Assembly: GCA_024636635.1 (NCBI GenBank)
Contig: JAGXGV010000011.1
Span: 1 to 62,798, forward strand
Length of the DNA: 62,798 bases
DNA from: Puniceibacterium sp.
GTDB taxonomy: Bacteria; Pseudomonadota; Alphaproteobacteria; Rhodobacterales; Rhodobacteraceae
Direction: 5' to 3'
This document shows positions 1-10,635 of this stretch, piece after piece; position 1 is the first letter of the stretch, and each line of letters opens with the position of its first letter. The notes beneath the pieces are model-generated. The model saw nothing but the letters and a program-made list of their open reading frames with translations, made no database searches and was not told where the DNA came from. A program made the position numbers and the translations under genes.

Positions 1-1297
<1,297 letters not shown>

Positions 1298-1301
<4 letters not shown>

Positions 1302-2077
1302 CCTCGATCATGGCCGAACAGGCTTGGAACCCCGGGGCCTACTACAGGTTCCGGGGTTTGCGATTGCGTCCCGCGCTGGATCTGCTCCGCTCGATCGGGC
1401 CTTTGCCCGAAGGCGCGGTGGTCGATCTTGGCTGTGGCGGTGGGGCAGTCGGTCCGGCACTCGGCCAGTTGCGCCGCCATCTGATCGGCGTCGATACCAG
1501 CCCTGCCATGCTGGCGCAGGCGCGGCTGACAGGCGGCTACGACGCCCTGCTTGAACAGGATCTGGCCGAATGGCGGGCCGCCGAACCGGTCGCCATGATC
1601 TTTTCCAACGCCGCCCTGCACTGGGTCGCCGCACATGACGAACTGATGCCCCGGCTGGCCGCCATGCTGCACACCGGCGGCGTGCTGGCGGTTCAGATCC
1701 CGCACCAGAACAATGCACCGTCGCACCGGCTCTGGCGCTCTCTGGTGGACGAATTGTTTCCTGGGCGGATTGATCCCGCACAGGGGCCCAAGGTCTTGCT
1801 TCCGGCCGAATATCACCGCCTGCTCGCGCCTCTTGGCAAGGTGGTGCTGTGGGAAACGGAATATTATCAGGAACTTGCGCCGGATGCAGAAGGCCACCCG
1901 GTGCGGCGCTTCACCGAAGGCACATATGCGCGACCGATCCTGAACAAGCTTGACCCTGACGAACAGTCCAGGCTGATCCGCACCTACGAAAGCGTGATCG
2001 GCAAAGCCTATCCCAAGGGTCCGGACGGGACGGTGCTGTTCCCGTTCCGGCGAATGTTCTTCACGCTTACGGTGTGA
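1298..2077 (+). CDS. SAM-dependent methyltransferase, trans-aconitate 2-methyltransferase-like
   Basis: About 259 aa class I methyltransferase. It has the SAM-binding glycine loop [11 protein letters not shown] (residues about 41-51), the acidic residue after strand 2 ([11 protein letters not shown]), and the FSNAALHWV and [17 protein letters not shown] blocks typical of the Tam family, which methyl-esterifies trans-aconitate. I chose the ATG that overlaps the ftsH stop (ATGA); a second in-frame ATG four codons later is possible. The substrate is inferred from family resemblance only. It is probably translationally coupled to ftsH. Confidence 0.85.
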
Positions 2078-2175
2078 TCACGTGCAGTTGAGACGACATT
2101 CGCCGGGACATACCCGATGCGGGGACCCGCACGCCGCATTTACGGTCCCCCGCACCGTTCTGGACGCCGGTTCGA

Positions 2176-2766
2176 ATGAATGACCTTGCCGACGATATCC
2201 AAAGCTGTCGCCTGTGTGCCGACCGGTTCGCCGCGACACGCACCGCCCATGCGCCGCGCCCCGTACCGTGGTTCGATCCGCGCGCGCGGCTGCTTATCGC
2301 CGGACAGGCCCCGGGTTTGCGGGTGCACCGCTCCGGCGTGCCCTTCGACGATGCTTCGGGTGACCGCTTGCGCGACTGGCTGGGGCTAAGCCGCGACACG
2401 TTCTACGACCGCGCCCGCGTCGCCATCGTGCCGATGGCTTTCTGCTTTCCCGGTTACGATTCCCGCGGCGCCGATCTGCCGCCTCCTGCGATCTGCGGTG
2501 CGACCTGGCACGACAGCGTGATGCAGGCGCTTCCCGCGATCCGCCTGACTGTGGTCATCGGGGCCCATGCGCAGCGCTATCACCTCGGCACCCGGGACAG
2601 CGTCACGCGCACGGTGGCGGGCTGGCGCGACCATCTGCCCGGGCGTATCCCCTTGCCCCACCCGTCCTGGCGCAATACCGGATGGCTGCGGAAAAACCCA
2701 TGGTTCGCCGCAGACCTGCTGCCGGTCCTGCGCGCCCGCGTGACGGCCCTGATGGATGAGAATTGA
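2176..2766 (+). CDS. uracil-DNA glycosylase family protein
   Basis: A 196-aa single-domain protein of the uracil-DNA glycosylase superfamily. It has the N-terminal Cys pair (CRLC), the substrate-loop block LLIAGQAPGLRVHRSG and the C-terminal PHPSWRNTGWL motif that corresponds to the conserved His-Pro-Ser loop. Members excise uracil or related lesions, but this short subgroup is poorly characterised, so activity is inferred. Its stop overlaps the next start (TGATG), so it is probably coupled to the SseB-like gene. Confidence 0.8.
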   Translation: MNDLADDIQSCRLCADRFAATRTAHAPRPVPWFDPRARLLIAGQAPGLRVHRSGVPFDDASGDRLRDWLGLSRDTFYDRARVAIVPMAFCFPGYDSRGADLPPPAICGATWHDSVMQALPAIRLTVVIGAHAQRYHLGTRDSVTRTVAGWRDHLPGRIPLPHPSWRNTGWLRKNPWFAADLLPVLRARVTALMDEN

Positions 2767-3557
2767 TGCCCGAAGACACACCGCTTGATGCCGCCCATGC
2801 CGCGATGGAGGCCGCCCCCGAAGACGACCAGGTGCGCCTGCGCTTTTATGAACGGCTGGCGGACGCGGAACTCTTCTTGCTTCTGGCGCAAGAGGCGACC
2901 GGCGACAGCCTCACACCCGAGATTTTCGACCTTTCCGACAGCCGCTTCGTGCTGGTCTTCGACCGGGAAGAGCGCCTCAGCCGCTTCACCGGGGGCGCCG
3001 CCGCTTATGCCGCGCTGCCGGGCCGCGTGATCGCCGGAATGCTCGCCGGACAGAACATCGGGCTGGGCCTCAACCTTGACGTGTCGCCCTCGTCCTTCCT
3101 GATTCCCGCCCCTGCGGTCGACTGGCTGGCACAGACCCTGGGTCAAGGTCCCGAAGAGGCAGAGGCCCGGCTGGTCGAGGTGCTGGCCCCCAGCGGCCTT
3201 CCCGACGACCTGCTGCGCGCGCTCGACACCAAGCTCGCACTTGCGGCGGGGCTTGCGCGCAGGGCCTACCTCGCGGCGGTGGTCTATGACGACAACAGCC
3301 GCGGGCATCTGCTTGGACTGACCGGCACGGCCGCCGGGGCCGAAGCAGCACTGGCCCGCGCGGTCAACGAGGCGCTGGTGTTTTCCGGGATCGAGGCGGG
3401 CGCGCTCGACGTGGTGTTCCTCGCCGACAGTGATCCGCTCACCGCACGGCTCGCCCGCGTTGGCCTGCGCTTCGACCTGCCACAAGCCGCCGCACGCACA
3501 GCACGCGCCAGTTTGGCTCCGGGATCGGATCCGGACAAGCCGCCGATCCTGCGCTGA
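2766..3557 (+). CDS. SseB family protein
   Basis: About 263 aa. The N-terminal half matches the SseB domain (RLRFYERLADAELFLLL, then LVFDREERLSRFTGG and GLNLDVSPSSFLIPA); the C-terminal half resembles the SseB C-terminal domain that often follows it. Function is not established in this lineage. The ATG at 2766 overlaps the glycosylase stop; the ORF-track TTG one codon upstream is less likely. The copy of the dispersed CTTCTTC/AAATA repeat begins just past the stop. Confidence 0.85.
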   Translation: MPEDTPLDAAHAAMEAAPEDDQVRLRFYERLADAELFLLLAQEATGDSLTPEIFDLSDSRFVLVFDREERLSRFTGGAAAYAALPGRVIAGMLAGQNIGLGLNLDVSPSSFLIPAPAVDWLAQTLGQGPEEAEARLVEVLAPSGLPDDLLRALDTKLALAAGLARRAYLAAVVYDDNSRGHLLGLTGTAAGAEAALARAVNEALVFSGIEAGALDVVFLADSDPLTARLARVGLRFDLPQAAARTARASLAPGSDPDKPPILR

Positions 3558-3597
3558 CCCGGCTCTTCTTCGGGTCAAAAATATCCCCGCCGGAGGC
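3556..3597. repeat. dispersed intergenic box, copy a (with short hairpin)
   Basis: Directly after the sseB stop the sequence can fold as GACCCG-N9-CGGGTC and continues AAAAATATCCCCGCCGGAG. The core CTTCTTCGGGTCAAAAATATCCCC resembles boxes at 44260, 49780, 52427 and 56961. It lies between two convergent genes. It may be an RNA 3'-end or processing signal; no role is shown. Confidence 0.5.
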
Positions 3598-3690
3598 ACC
3601 GCGACGCGCGCCCCGCGAGCGGCGCCACCAGAAACGCGTGACCTCCCGGGCAGGGCCGCCCGCCCGGCATCCAGCCCGGCATCCCGCCCC

Positions 3691-4698
3691 TCATACCGCG
3701 CCAAGCTCCTGCCGCAGCGTCGCCAACAGGTCACCCGGCATCGGCCGCGCCTCCCAGACCGCACGGGCTATGGCGCGCGACAGGCAGATCGCGGCGGCAT
3801 GGCCGATCTGCGTCAGTTGCTGCTGCGGCGCGGCCAGGGGCAGGGACCCGGTCGATGCGGCAAAGACCAGATCGCCATCATTCGGGCTGTGCGCGGGCAG
3901 GATGGCGCGGGCGATGCCGTCATGCGCGGCCACGGCCAGCCGCCGCAGCTGTGCCTTGTCAAGGGCTGCATCGGTTGCCACGATGGCGATGGTGGTGTTG
4001 CCCTGTCCGGCCATCGCCGCCAGCTTGCGGCTTTCCGGCGGTTCCCGCCAGCCGCAGGCCGGATCGGGACCAAGCGCGCCGTATTCGTCCCCGAATTCAA
4101 AGGGCGCGGCCCAGAAATGGCGTCCCGAGGGTGTCGTGACGCTGCCCAGCGGGTTCACCGCGACCAGCGCGCCCACCGTCACGCCCTGCCCAAGACGCAA
4201 GGACGCCGAACCAAGCCCGCCCTTGTGCATGGCGGTCTGCGCCCCTGTCCCGGCCCCGCTGCTGCCCAGCGCAAACCGCACCGACGCGGCGGCAAGGGCG
4301 TCGCGCCCAAGCGCCGGATAGGGGTTCACGCCCCAGCGTTTTTCGCCGCCGTTCAGCAGATCGAACAGGATGGCCGCAGGCACCAGCGGCACCCGGGCGC
4401 TGTGGACGGCAAAGCCGCGCCCCGCCTCGTGCAGCGCCTCCATCACACCCTGCGCCGCGGCAAGTCCAAAGGCGCTGCCCCCCGACAGGACAAGCGCATC
4501 GACGCCCGGCGCGGTCTTGTCCGGTTCGAGCAGATCAGTCTCGCGCGTGCCCGGGGCACCGCCCATAACCGCATAGGAACAGGCAAAGGGCGCATCGGCG
4601 GTCAGCACCGTTGTGCCCGACTTCAGCGCGGAATCCTGCGCGTTTCCCACCCGCAGTCCGGGCACATCGGTGATCAGGTTCAGCGGTCCCGGTTGCAT
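3691..4698 (-). CDS. P1 family (DmpA-like) peptidase / aminopeptidase
   Basis: A 335-aa member of the DmpA/P1 (peptidase family S58) N-terminal nucleophile hydrolases, which self-cleave into two chains and release N-terminal residues from small peptides. Recognised from the N-terminal DVPGLRVGNAQ, the block VLSGGSAFGLAAAQGVM, the central KGGLGSAS segment and NTTIAIVATDA near the C-terminal chain. No signal peptide is seen, so it is probably cytoplasmic. It lies downstream of and co-directional with the peptide-type ABC importer, consistent with processing of imported peptides (inference). Confidence 0.88.
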   Translation of the reverse strand: MQPGPLNLITDVPGLRVGNAQDSALKSGTTVLTADAPFACSYAVMGGAPGTRETDLLEPDKTAPGVDALVLSGGSAFGLAAAQGVMEALHEAGRGFAVHSARVPLVPAAILFDLLNGGEKRWGVNPYPALGRDALAAASVRFALGSSGAGTGAQTAMHKGGLGSASLRLGQGVTVGALVAVNPLGSVTTPSGRHFWAAPFEFGDEYGALGPDPACGWREPPESRKLAAMAGQGNTTIAIVATDAALDKAQLRRLAVAAHDGIARAILPAHSPNDGDLVFAASTGSLPLAAPQQQLTQIGHAAAICLSRAIARAVWEARPMPGDLLATLRQELGAV

Positions 4699-4890
4699 GT
4701 CACTCCCTCGCGTTCGGATGAACCGGAGCCCGGTTCAGATGCGGCGTCCACTGTCGACCTCCATACAGGCGCCGGTGAACGCGCGGCCAGTCCGGTCAGA
4801 GGCAGGGCGCGGTAAGGCCCCTCTGACCTGATATGGGGGACGATGTCGGCCCCTGGGGCCCATCCGTTGAACAACTTCGCGGCCTTGCCC

Positions 4891-6519
4891 TCAGGCGTCA
4901 TCCCATACTCCTTGCTGTGTCAGGGCCTGTGCGCCGAATTCTGGCAGGCGTGGCGCGGCATCCACAAGTTCGCGGATATAGGGATGCGCGGGATTCTCAA
5001 GGACCTGCCCGGTCGGCCCCTGTTCGACGATCTCGCCGGCCTGCATCACCAGCACGCGGTCAGTGACGCCGCGGACCACCGAAAGGTCGTGTCTGACGAA
5101 CAGGTAGGCAAGCCCATAACGGGGCGACAGGTCTGCGATCAGGTCCAGGATCTGGGCGCGCACCCGCACGTCCAGCGCCGAAACCGCTTCGTCGAACAGG
5201 ATCAGATCCGGTCGGATAATCAGCGCGCGGGCGATGGCGATGCGCTGACGCTGGCCGCCGGAAAAGGCGTGGATGTATTTCTCGGCATCCTTCGGGGACA
5301 TGTTGACCGCGGTCATAACCTCGGCGATGGCTGCCTGCCGCGCGGCGCCCGTGGGCGGATCCTCAAGCAGGTGAAACGGCTCGGATATCAGGCGCGCGAC
5401 GCTGTGGCGGGGGTTGAAGCTGCTGTAGGGGTCCTGAAACACCGCCTGCATATGGCGCCGCGTGGCCGGGTCGCCGGCGCGCACGGGCCGTCCATCGAGG
5501 GTGATCTGGCCGCCGCTTATGGGATCGAGGCCCAGGATCGCCCGGATCAGCGTCGATTTTCCGCTGCCGCTTTCCCCGACAAGGCCAAGGCGTTCGCCGC
5601 GCCGGATGTCAAAGCTGATGCCCTTCAACGCCTGGAACACCGGGCGGGGCCGGAACAGCCCGGTGCGCCGCATCGGATAGTCACGGCTGACGTCCTGCAC
5701 GCGCAGCAGCGGCCCCCGTTGCGGGACCTTTGGCAGCGTGGCCCGGTGGCCCGAGGCATCGAACAGCGCGCGGGTGTAGGGGTGTCCGGCCTGCCTGAAC
5801 ACGTCGCGCGCGGCGCCCTGTTCGACGATTTCGCCCTTGCGCAGGACGGCGATCCGGTCGGCCATGCGGGCAACCACGGCAAGGTCATGGGTGATCATCA
5901 GAAGGCCCATGTCGTAATCGGTCACCAGACCCTTGAGCAGGTCAAGGATCCGGGCCTGCGTCGTCACGTCCAGCGCCGTCGTGGGTTCATCCGCGATCAG
6001 CAGCGCGGGGCGGCGGATGATGGCCATGGCGATGACCACCCGCTGGCGCTGACCCCCTGAAAGCTGGTGCGGATAACGGTCGGGCGGAACCCTGTCCGGC
6101 GGCAGACCGACGCGGGCAAGCGTTTCGGCCAGCAGCGCGTCTGCCTGTGCCGAGGACAGTGACGTCTCGCCCGCGCGGTGCAGGCGCAGGGTTTCGCCGA
6201 CCTGCCGCCCAATGGTCTGGAGTGGATTGAGCGCGGTCATCGGCTCCTGGAACACCATGCCCATCGCGTTGCCGCGCCGCGCACACATCTGCGCCTCGTC
6301 AAGCGTCAGAAGGTCGGTGCCATCCAGCAGGATCTGCCCCGAGGTGGCGGCGCCCTGCGGCAGCAGCCCGATTGTGGCCAGCGCGGTCATGGACTTGCCC
6401 GACCCGGATTCGCCGGTCAGCGCGACGATTTCGCCCCGTGCGACGGACAGCGAAAGATCGTGCAGCACCGGGATTCCCCTGATGGTGACGCCCAGGGCGC
6501 GGATATCCAGTAGGCTCAT
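4891..6519 (-). CDS. dipeptide/oligopeptide-type ABC transporter, fused double ATPase
   Basis: A 542-aa protein with two complete ABC ATPase halves (DppD-like then DppF-like). There are two Walker A motifs (GESGSGKSMTAL near residue 36 and GESGSGKSTLIRA near 315), two signatures (LSGGQRQRVVIA and FSGGQRQRIAIA) and two Walker B regions (LLIADEPTTALD, LILFDEAVSALD). It energises the permease pair encoded just upstream. Its start overlaps the permease stop by ATGA. Substrate class (peptide, nickel, opine or glutathione) cannot be fixed from sequence. Confidence 0.93.
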   Translation of the reverse strand: MSLLDIRALGVTIRGIPVLHDLSLSVARGEIVALTGESGSGKSMTALATIGLLPQGAATSGQILLDGTDLLTLDEAQMCARRGNAMGMVFQEPMTALNPLQTIGRQVGETLRLHRAGETSLSSAQADALLAETLARVGLPPDRVPPDRYPHQLSGGQRQRVVIAMAIIRRPALLIADEPTTALDVTTQARILDLLKGLVTDYDMGLLMITHDLAVVARMADRIAVLRKGEIVEQGAARDVFRQAGHPYTRALFDASGHRATLPKVPQRGPLLRVQDVSRDYPMRRTGLFRPRPVFQALKGISFDIRRGERLGLVGESGSGKSTLIRAILGLDPISGGQITLDGRPVRAGDPATRRHMQAVFQDPYSSFNPRHSVARLISEPFHLLEDPPTGAARQAAIAEVMTAVNMSPKDAEKYIHAFSGGQRQRIAIARALIIRPDLILFDEAVSALDVRVRAQILDLIADLSPRYGLAYLFVRHDLSVVRGVTDRVLVMQAGEIVEQGPTGQVLENPAHPYIRELVDAAPRLPEFGAQALTQQGVWDDA

Positions 6520-7331
6520 GGCACACGGTCCTTCAGGCGCGGATCAAGCGCATCGCGCAGCCCGTCGCCCAGCAGGTTGAGGCCAAGGACCATAAGCACG
6601 ATGGCCATGCCGGGCACGATCGCCACATGCGGCGCGATCGCCACCATGGTCTGCGCCTCGGCCAGCATCCGCCCCCAGGACGGCACCGGTGGCTGCGCGC
6701 CGAGGCCCACATAAGACAGCCCCGCCTCGGCCAGGATGCCGAGCGAGAACTGGATGGTGCCCTGAACGATCAGCAGGTTGGTCAGGTTGGGAAGGATGTG
6801 TTCAATGCTGATCCGGGGCGCGGATTTGCCCGAAACCCGCGCGGCAAGGATAAAGTCGCGCTGCCAGAGCGACAGCGCCCCGCTGCGGGTAAGCCGGGCA
6901 AAGACCGGGATGTTGAAGATGCCGATGGCGATGATTGCGTTCACCGCGCCGGGGCCGAAGACGGCGGTGATCAGGATCGCGATCACAAGGCTGGGGAAGG
7001 CAAATATCAGGTCGTTGCCGCGCATGATGATCTCATCCAGCCAGCCGCCCGCCCGCGCGGCGGCCCAGAGCCCGAGCGGCACGCCAAAGCCCATGCCGAC
7101 GGCCACGGCAACAACCGCCACGCCAAGCGAGGTGCGCGCGCCGACCATGATCATGCTCAGGATGTCGCGGCCGAAATGGTCTGTGCCCAGCAGGTTCACG
7201 CTGTCCGGCGGATGCAGGCGGGCCGCGATGTTCACGCCGCTCACCGGCTCTGGCGTCCACAGGAACGACAGCAGCGCCGCCCCGAGGAAAGCGGCGGTCA
7301 GGCCCGCGCCAAGGACAAGCGTCAGCCTCAC
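6516..7331 (-). CDS. ABC transporter permease, DppC/OppC-like
   Basis: About 271 aa. The ORF-track start is far too early; the GTG at 7331 overlaps the stop of the upstream permease (GTGA) and gives a protein beginning with a hydrophobic segment (TLVLGAGLTAAFLGAAL). It contains the family block LLGTDHFGRDILS and the EAA-type cytoplasmic loop (AARVSGKSAPRISIEHILPN). Inner-membrane subunit of the peptide/nickel-type importer, with about six helices. Confidence 0.92.
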   Translation of the reverse strand: MRLTLVLGAGLTAAFLGAALLSFLWTPEPVSGVNIAARLHPPDSVNLLGTDHFGRDILSMIMVGARTSLGVAVVAVAVGMGFGVPLGLWAAARAGGWLDEIIMRGNDLIFAFPSLVIAILITAVFGPGAVNAIIAIGIFNIPVFARLTRSGALSLWQRDFILAARVSGKSAPRISIEHILPNLTNLLIVQGTIQFSLGILAEAGLSYVGLGAQPPVPSWGRMLAEAQTMVAIAPHVAIVPGMAIVLMVLGLNLLGDGLRDALDPRLKDRVP

Positions 7332-8272
7332 CTCTGCGTCCTGAGGCGCGGGTCGATCGCGGCATAAGCAAGATCGACAAGGAAATTCACCAGGATCACC
7401 GCAAACACCAGCAGCATCACCACTGATTCCACCACGATCAGATCCCGCTGGCTGATGCTTTGAAAGATCAGGCGGCCAAGGCCGGGCAGAAAGAACACCT
7501 GTTCGATGATGATCGCCCCGGCCAGCAGGAACGAAAATTGCAGACCGATGATGGTCAGCACTGGGATCATTGCATTGCGCAGGGCATGGCGCCACAGCGT
7601 CTGGCGGCGGGTCAGCCCCTTGGCACGTGCGGTGCGGATGTAATCCTCGTCCAGCGTGTCAAGCAGCGAAGACCGCAGCACCCGGGTCAGGATCGCGGCC
7701 TGCGGCAGCGCCAGCGCAATGGCGGGCAGGGTCAGTGCCTTGATCCCGGCCCCCAGCGACTCCCAGCCGGGAAAGCCGCCGGCACTGAACCAGCGCAACT
7801 GGATGGCGAAGACCAGCACCAGAAGCATGGCGAACCAGAAATTCGGCAGCGCAATGCCCAGTTGCGTGGATGCCATCACGCCAATATCGCCCGCGCGCCC
7901 GCGCCGCGCCGCGGCAAAAAGCCCGGCCGGAAAGGCAATCAGCACGGCCAGAGCAAGAGCATAGACGGCCAGCGGCAGAGACACCCACAGACGGTCCGCG
8001 ATCATCTGCGACACGGGCGTGCGGTAGGTGTAGGACAGGCCGAAATCTCCCGACAGCATGCCCGTGATCCAGGTCACATACCGCTCGGGCCTCGATACGT
8101 CGAGCCCGAGTTCGGCGCGCAGCGCGGCCAGCGTGTCGGCTTGTGCATTCAGGCCCAGCATGTAGCTGGCCGGATCGCCGGGTGCTACCTCTATCACAAG
8201 GAATATAACGACCGACGCGACAAGCAGGCTGATCGCGAGCGATGTCAGGCGGGTGAGTGCAAAGAGCCACAT
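7328..8272 (-). CDS. ABC transporter permease, DppB/OppB-like
   Basis: 314 aa, first gene of the importer block. It has the N-terminal helix followed by VIEVAPGDPASYMLG, the GDFGLSYTYRTPV segment typical of DppB proteins, and the EAA loop DYIRTARAKGLTRRQTLWRHALRNA. Polytopic inner-membrane protein that pairs with the DppC-like subunit. No gene lies immediately upstream; the likely binding protein starts again at 9008. Confidence 0.93.
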   Translation of the reverse strand: MWLFALTRLTSLAISLLVASVVIFLVIEVAPGDPASYMLGLNAQADTLAALRAELGLDVSRPERYVTWITGMLSGDFGLSYTYRTPVSQMIADRLWVSLPLAVYALALAVLIAFPAGLFAAARRGRAGDIGVMASTQLGIALPNFWFAMLLVLVFAIQLRWFSAGGFPGWESLGAGIKALTLPAIALALPQAAILTRVLRSSLLDTLDEDYIRTARAKGLTRRQTLWRHALRNAMIPVLTIIGLQFSFLLAGAIIIEQVFFLPGLGRLIFQSISQRDLIVVESVVMLLVFAVILVNFLVDLAYAAIDPRLRTQR

Positions 8273-8422
8273 GTGCGCAGGTTAGGGCGCATCTGCAGGG
8301 TGGTCCAGAGCCGGCCGCGTTCCGGGGATGGCAACGCGCCTGCGGCTTGGGCGGCGCGCTCACATCCAGCCGTCCTTGTGGTCGGAGCGGGCGACCTGCT
8401 GGCTTTATTGCGAAGCGGAAAA

Positions 8423-8452
8423 CCTGCAATCTGACAACCTGCAATCTGACGG
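8423..8452. repeat. perfect 15-bp tandem repeat
   Basis: AACCTGCAATCTGAC occurs twice without a gap, about 150 bases upstream of the minus-strand permease operon start. It could be slipped-strand duplication or a doubled binding site; I cannot decide. Confidence 0.7.
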
Positions 8453-8868
8453 CGGCCAGAGTGCAAGGGATTCGCCGGAGTGTGGCGATTCCCGGCCAGG
8501 TGCCTTGCGCGTGAAGGATTCCCGCAAGAATTGGCAAGAATCTGCTTCAGATTCGTGCATTAGTCCAAAACAGCCGCAATCCTCACCAAGCGATTAAGCG
8601 ACAAGAGACCAAATTTTGGCAGATGTGAGATTTATTTTGACAGGCGCAGGCGTACATGACCAAAATAGCAGCTAAATGTGAATGGTCTCATTTGCATCGA
8701 ATAAGCAGTTTCTCGGTGAACGGGCCGTGTCGCAAGGAATGATGAAAAGTTCGGGCACCGGACGGTCATTCAGAAAACCGGTTGGCGGCCAAGGGCTGCA
8801 GCGACCGGCAAGAGATTCGGCGCGCAAGAGGGAATGGGAGAGGAGCCCGGACCTTCATCGTGCCGACC

Positions 8869-8895
8869 GGAGCCGGAGCGGGATGCTCCGGCTCC
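8869..8895. terminator. hairpin downstream of the binding-protein gene
   Basis: GGAGCCGGAGC / GCTCCGGCTCC forms a perfect 11-bp stem with a 5-nt loop. It lies about 110 bases past the stop of the minus-strand binding protein. A short TTT follows on the plus side and no T-run follows on the minus side, so it is not a textbook intrinsic terminator. Confidence 0.4.
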
Positions 8896-9007
8896 TTTGA
8901 CGCAAAGGGGTGTGGTCGATAGCGCTGCACCCCCGGACGCTTCATCATCCACACAGCCAGAAACGGTCTCAAATCAGGCTGCACGGCCAATGCCCATCGC
9001 CCGGGTG

Positions 9008-10480
9008 CTATTCGGCCCAGCTCACCCCGGTCAGATCGGTTGCCTGCGTCGGCTGATCCTGCCACAGCCCGCGCAGGCGCGCATCGGCGACTGTCGGAAA
9101 GGCCAGCTGGAACAGGTAGCCGTTTACATAATCGTCGGCGATGATCCGTTCGGCCTGCCGGATCAGGTCGGATCGTGCGGCGGCATCCGTGGTGCCGTCA
9201 AGCGTGGTCATCAGATCCCGGAAAACGGGGTTGTCATACTGGAAATAATAGTCGGGCCGGGCATAGATGTTGATGTCCATCGGTTCGGTGTGGCTCACGA
9301 TGGTCAGGCCGAAATCCCGGCCGCGAAACACCTCTTCGAGCCATTGCGCCCATTCAAGGTTGGTGATCTCGGCCCTGATCCCGACAGCGCGCAACTGGGC
9401 GGCGATAATCTCGCCTCCGCGCCGGGCATAAGAGGGCGGCGGCAGTTTCAGCGTGGTGGAGAAGCCGTCCGCCAGCCCGGCCTCGTCCAGCAGGCGCAGG
9501 GACAGTTCGGGGTCGTAGACAGACTGCGCCGTCAGGTCGACATAATCGGGATTGTGCGGCGCGAAATGCGTACCGATCGGGGTGCCAAGGCCGAACATCG
9601 CGCCGTCGATCACGTCCTGACGGTTGATGGCATGGGCGACGGCCTGGCGCACGCGGATGTCGTCGAACGGCGGTTGCGCGTTGTTCATGGCCAGGATCGT
9701 CTCGCCTTCGGTGCTGCCGACAAGAACCTGAAACCGCGGATCGGCCTCGAACTGGGGCAGGTTCTCGGGGGCGGGGAAGCCGGCGAAGGCGTCGATATCA
9801 TGCGCCATCATCGCGGCAAAGGCCGCCGTCGGGTCCGAGATGAACTTGAAGGTCGCCTCTGTCAGCGCCGGTTTTGTGCCCCAGTAGTCCGGATAGGCGG
9901 TCAGGGTGATCTGGTCGCCCTGCCGCCAGTTGTCAAAGACGAAAGGGCCGGTGCCGATGGGGGCGGTCTTGATCTCTGCGATGTTTTCGGGGGCGACGAT
10001 CACCGCATCCCCCCAGGCCAGGTTGAAGGGCAGCGCCCCGTTGGGGCGGCTGAGCGTGATGGTGACAGTCTGGGGATCGGTCGCCGCAACCTTGGCGATA
10101 TCGGTGAAAAGCGCCTTTTGGGCGTTTACGCTGTCCTCGGCCCGGGCCCGGTCGAGCGAGAATTTCACATCCCCGGCGTCCATCGCGGTACCGTCGTGGA
10201 AGGTCACGCCGGGGTGCAGATGAAAGGTGTAGGTCAGGCCGTCGTCGCTGATGTCCCAGCTTTCGGCCAGCGAGGGCACCACCGCGCCGTCCGGGGCGAA
10301 CCGGGTCAGCCCCTCGAACACATTCGCATAAAGCACGGAATCGATCGCCCCTGCCGCCGCGCTGGTCGGATCAAGATGCGGCGGTTCGAGTTGCAGCGCA
10401 ATGGTCACGTCCGTCCGCTGCGCCTGCGCCGCTGTTGCAAGGGCAAGGGCGGTCGTGATGCCAAGGGTCCAGCGGTTCAT
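9008..10480 (-). CDS. ABC transporter substrate-binding protein, peptide/nickel family (SBP_bac_5)
   Basis: About 490 aa. The ORF-track start is too early; the ATG at 10480 gives a clean signal peptide ([20 protein letters not shown]) followed by the family opening [15 protein letters not shown]-like block, then [22 protein letters not shown] and the [18 protein letters not shown] signature. Periplasmic receptor that presumably feeds the DppBC-like permease and fused ATPase on the same strand, despite the 735-base gap. Ligand unknown. Confidence 0.92.
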   Translation of the reverse strand: MNRWTLGITTALALATAAQAQRTDVTIALQLEPPHLDPTSAAAGAIDSVLYANVFEGLTRFAPDGAVVPSLAESWDISDDGLTYTFHLHPGVTFHDGTAMDAGDVKFSLDRARAEDSVNAQKALFTDIAKVAATDPQTVTITLSRPNGALPFNLAWGDAVIVAPENIAEIKTAPIGTGPFVFDNWRQGDQITLTAYPDYWGTKPALTEATFKFISDPTAAFAAMMAHDIDAFAGFPAPENLPQFEADPRFQVLVGSTEGETILAMNNAQPPFDDIRVRQAVAHAINRQDVIDGAMFGLGTPIGTHFAPHNPDYVDLTAQSVYDPELSLRLLDEAGLADGFSTTLKLPPPSYARRGGEIIAAQLRAVGIRAEITNLEWAQWLEEVFRGRDFGLTIVSHTEPMDINIYARPDYYFQYDNPVFRDLMTTLDGTTDAAARSDLIRQAERIIADDYVNGYLFQLAFPTVADARLRGLWQDQPTQATDLTGVSWAE

Positions 10481-10635
10481 GGGCGTCAACTCCTTCTGGG
10501 GCGCGGGGCGCCGGTTGCAGCGACTGTCGGATGAATTGGGATGGGGATCAAGCGGCGAGAGCGGGCGCGAAATGCTGGCAGGCCGGGCCGGGGTTTGGTA
10601 GATGCAGCGCGTCCCGACCCGGAGGAGAGACCAGG

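Larger units (their letters stand above)
8273..9007. other. gene-free stretch between permease and binding-protein genes
   Basis: I see no credible gene in these roughly 735 bases. The middle (about 8570-8710) is clearly more AT-rich than its surroundings. It contains a perfect 15-bp tandem repeat (8423-8452), a TTGACA hexamer at 8637-8642 with only a poor -10, and a hairpin at 8869-8895. The 60-90 aa ORFs here look like chance frames. It probably carries the promoter of the minus-strand permease operon and the 3' end of the binding-protein transcript. Confidence 0.5.

Noticed and set aside
8682-8900. 72-aa ORF in the 735-base gap, near a TTGACA hexamer
   Set aside because: No good -10 or RBS, ends in the hairpin, composition unlike neighbours.
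8834-10534. 566-aa plus-strand ORF
   Set aside because: Antisense to the substrate-binding protein gene, which has a clear signal peptide and family motifs.
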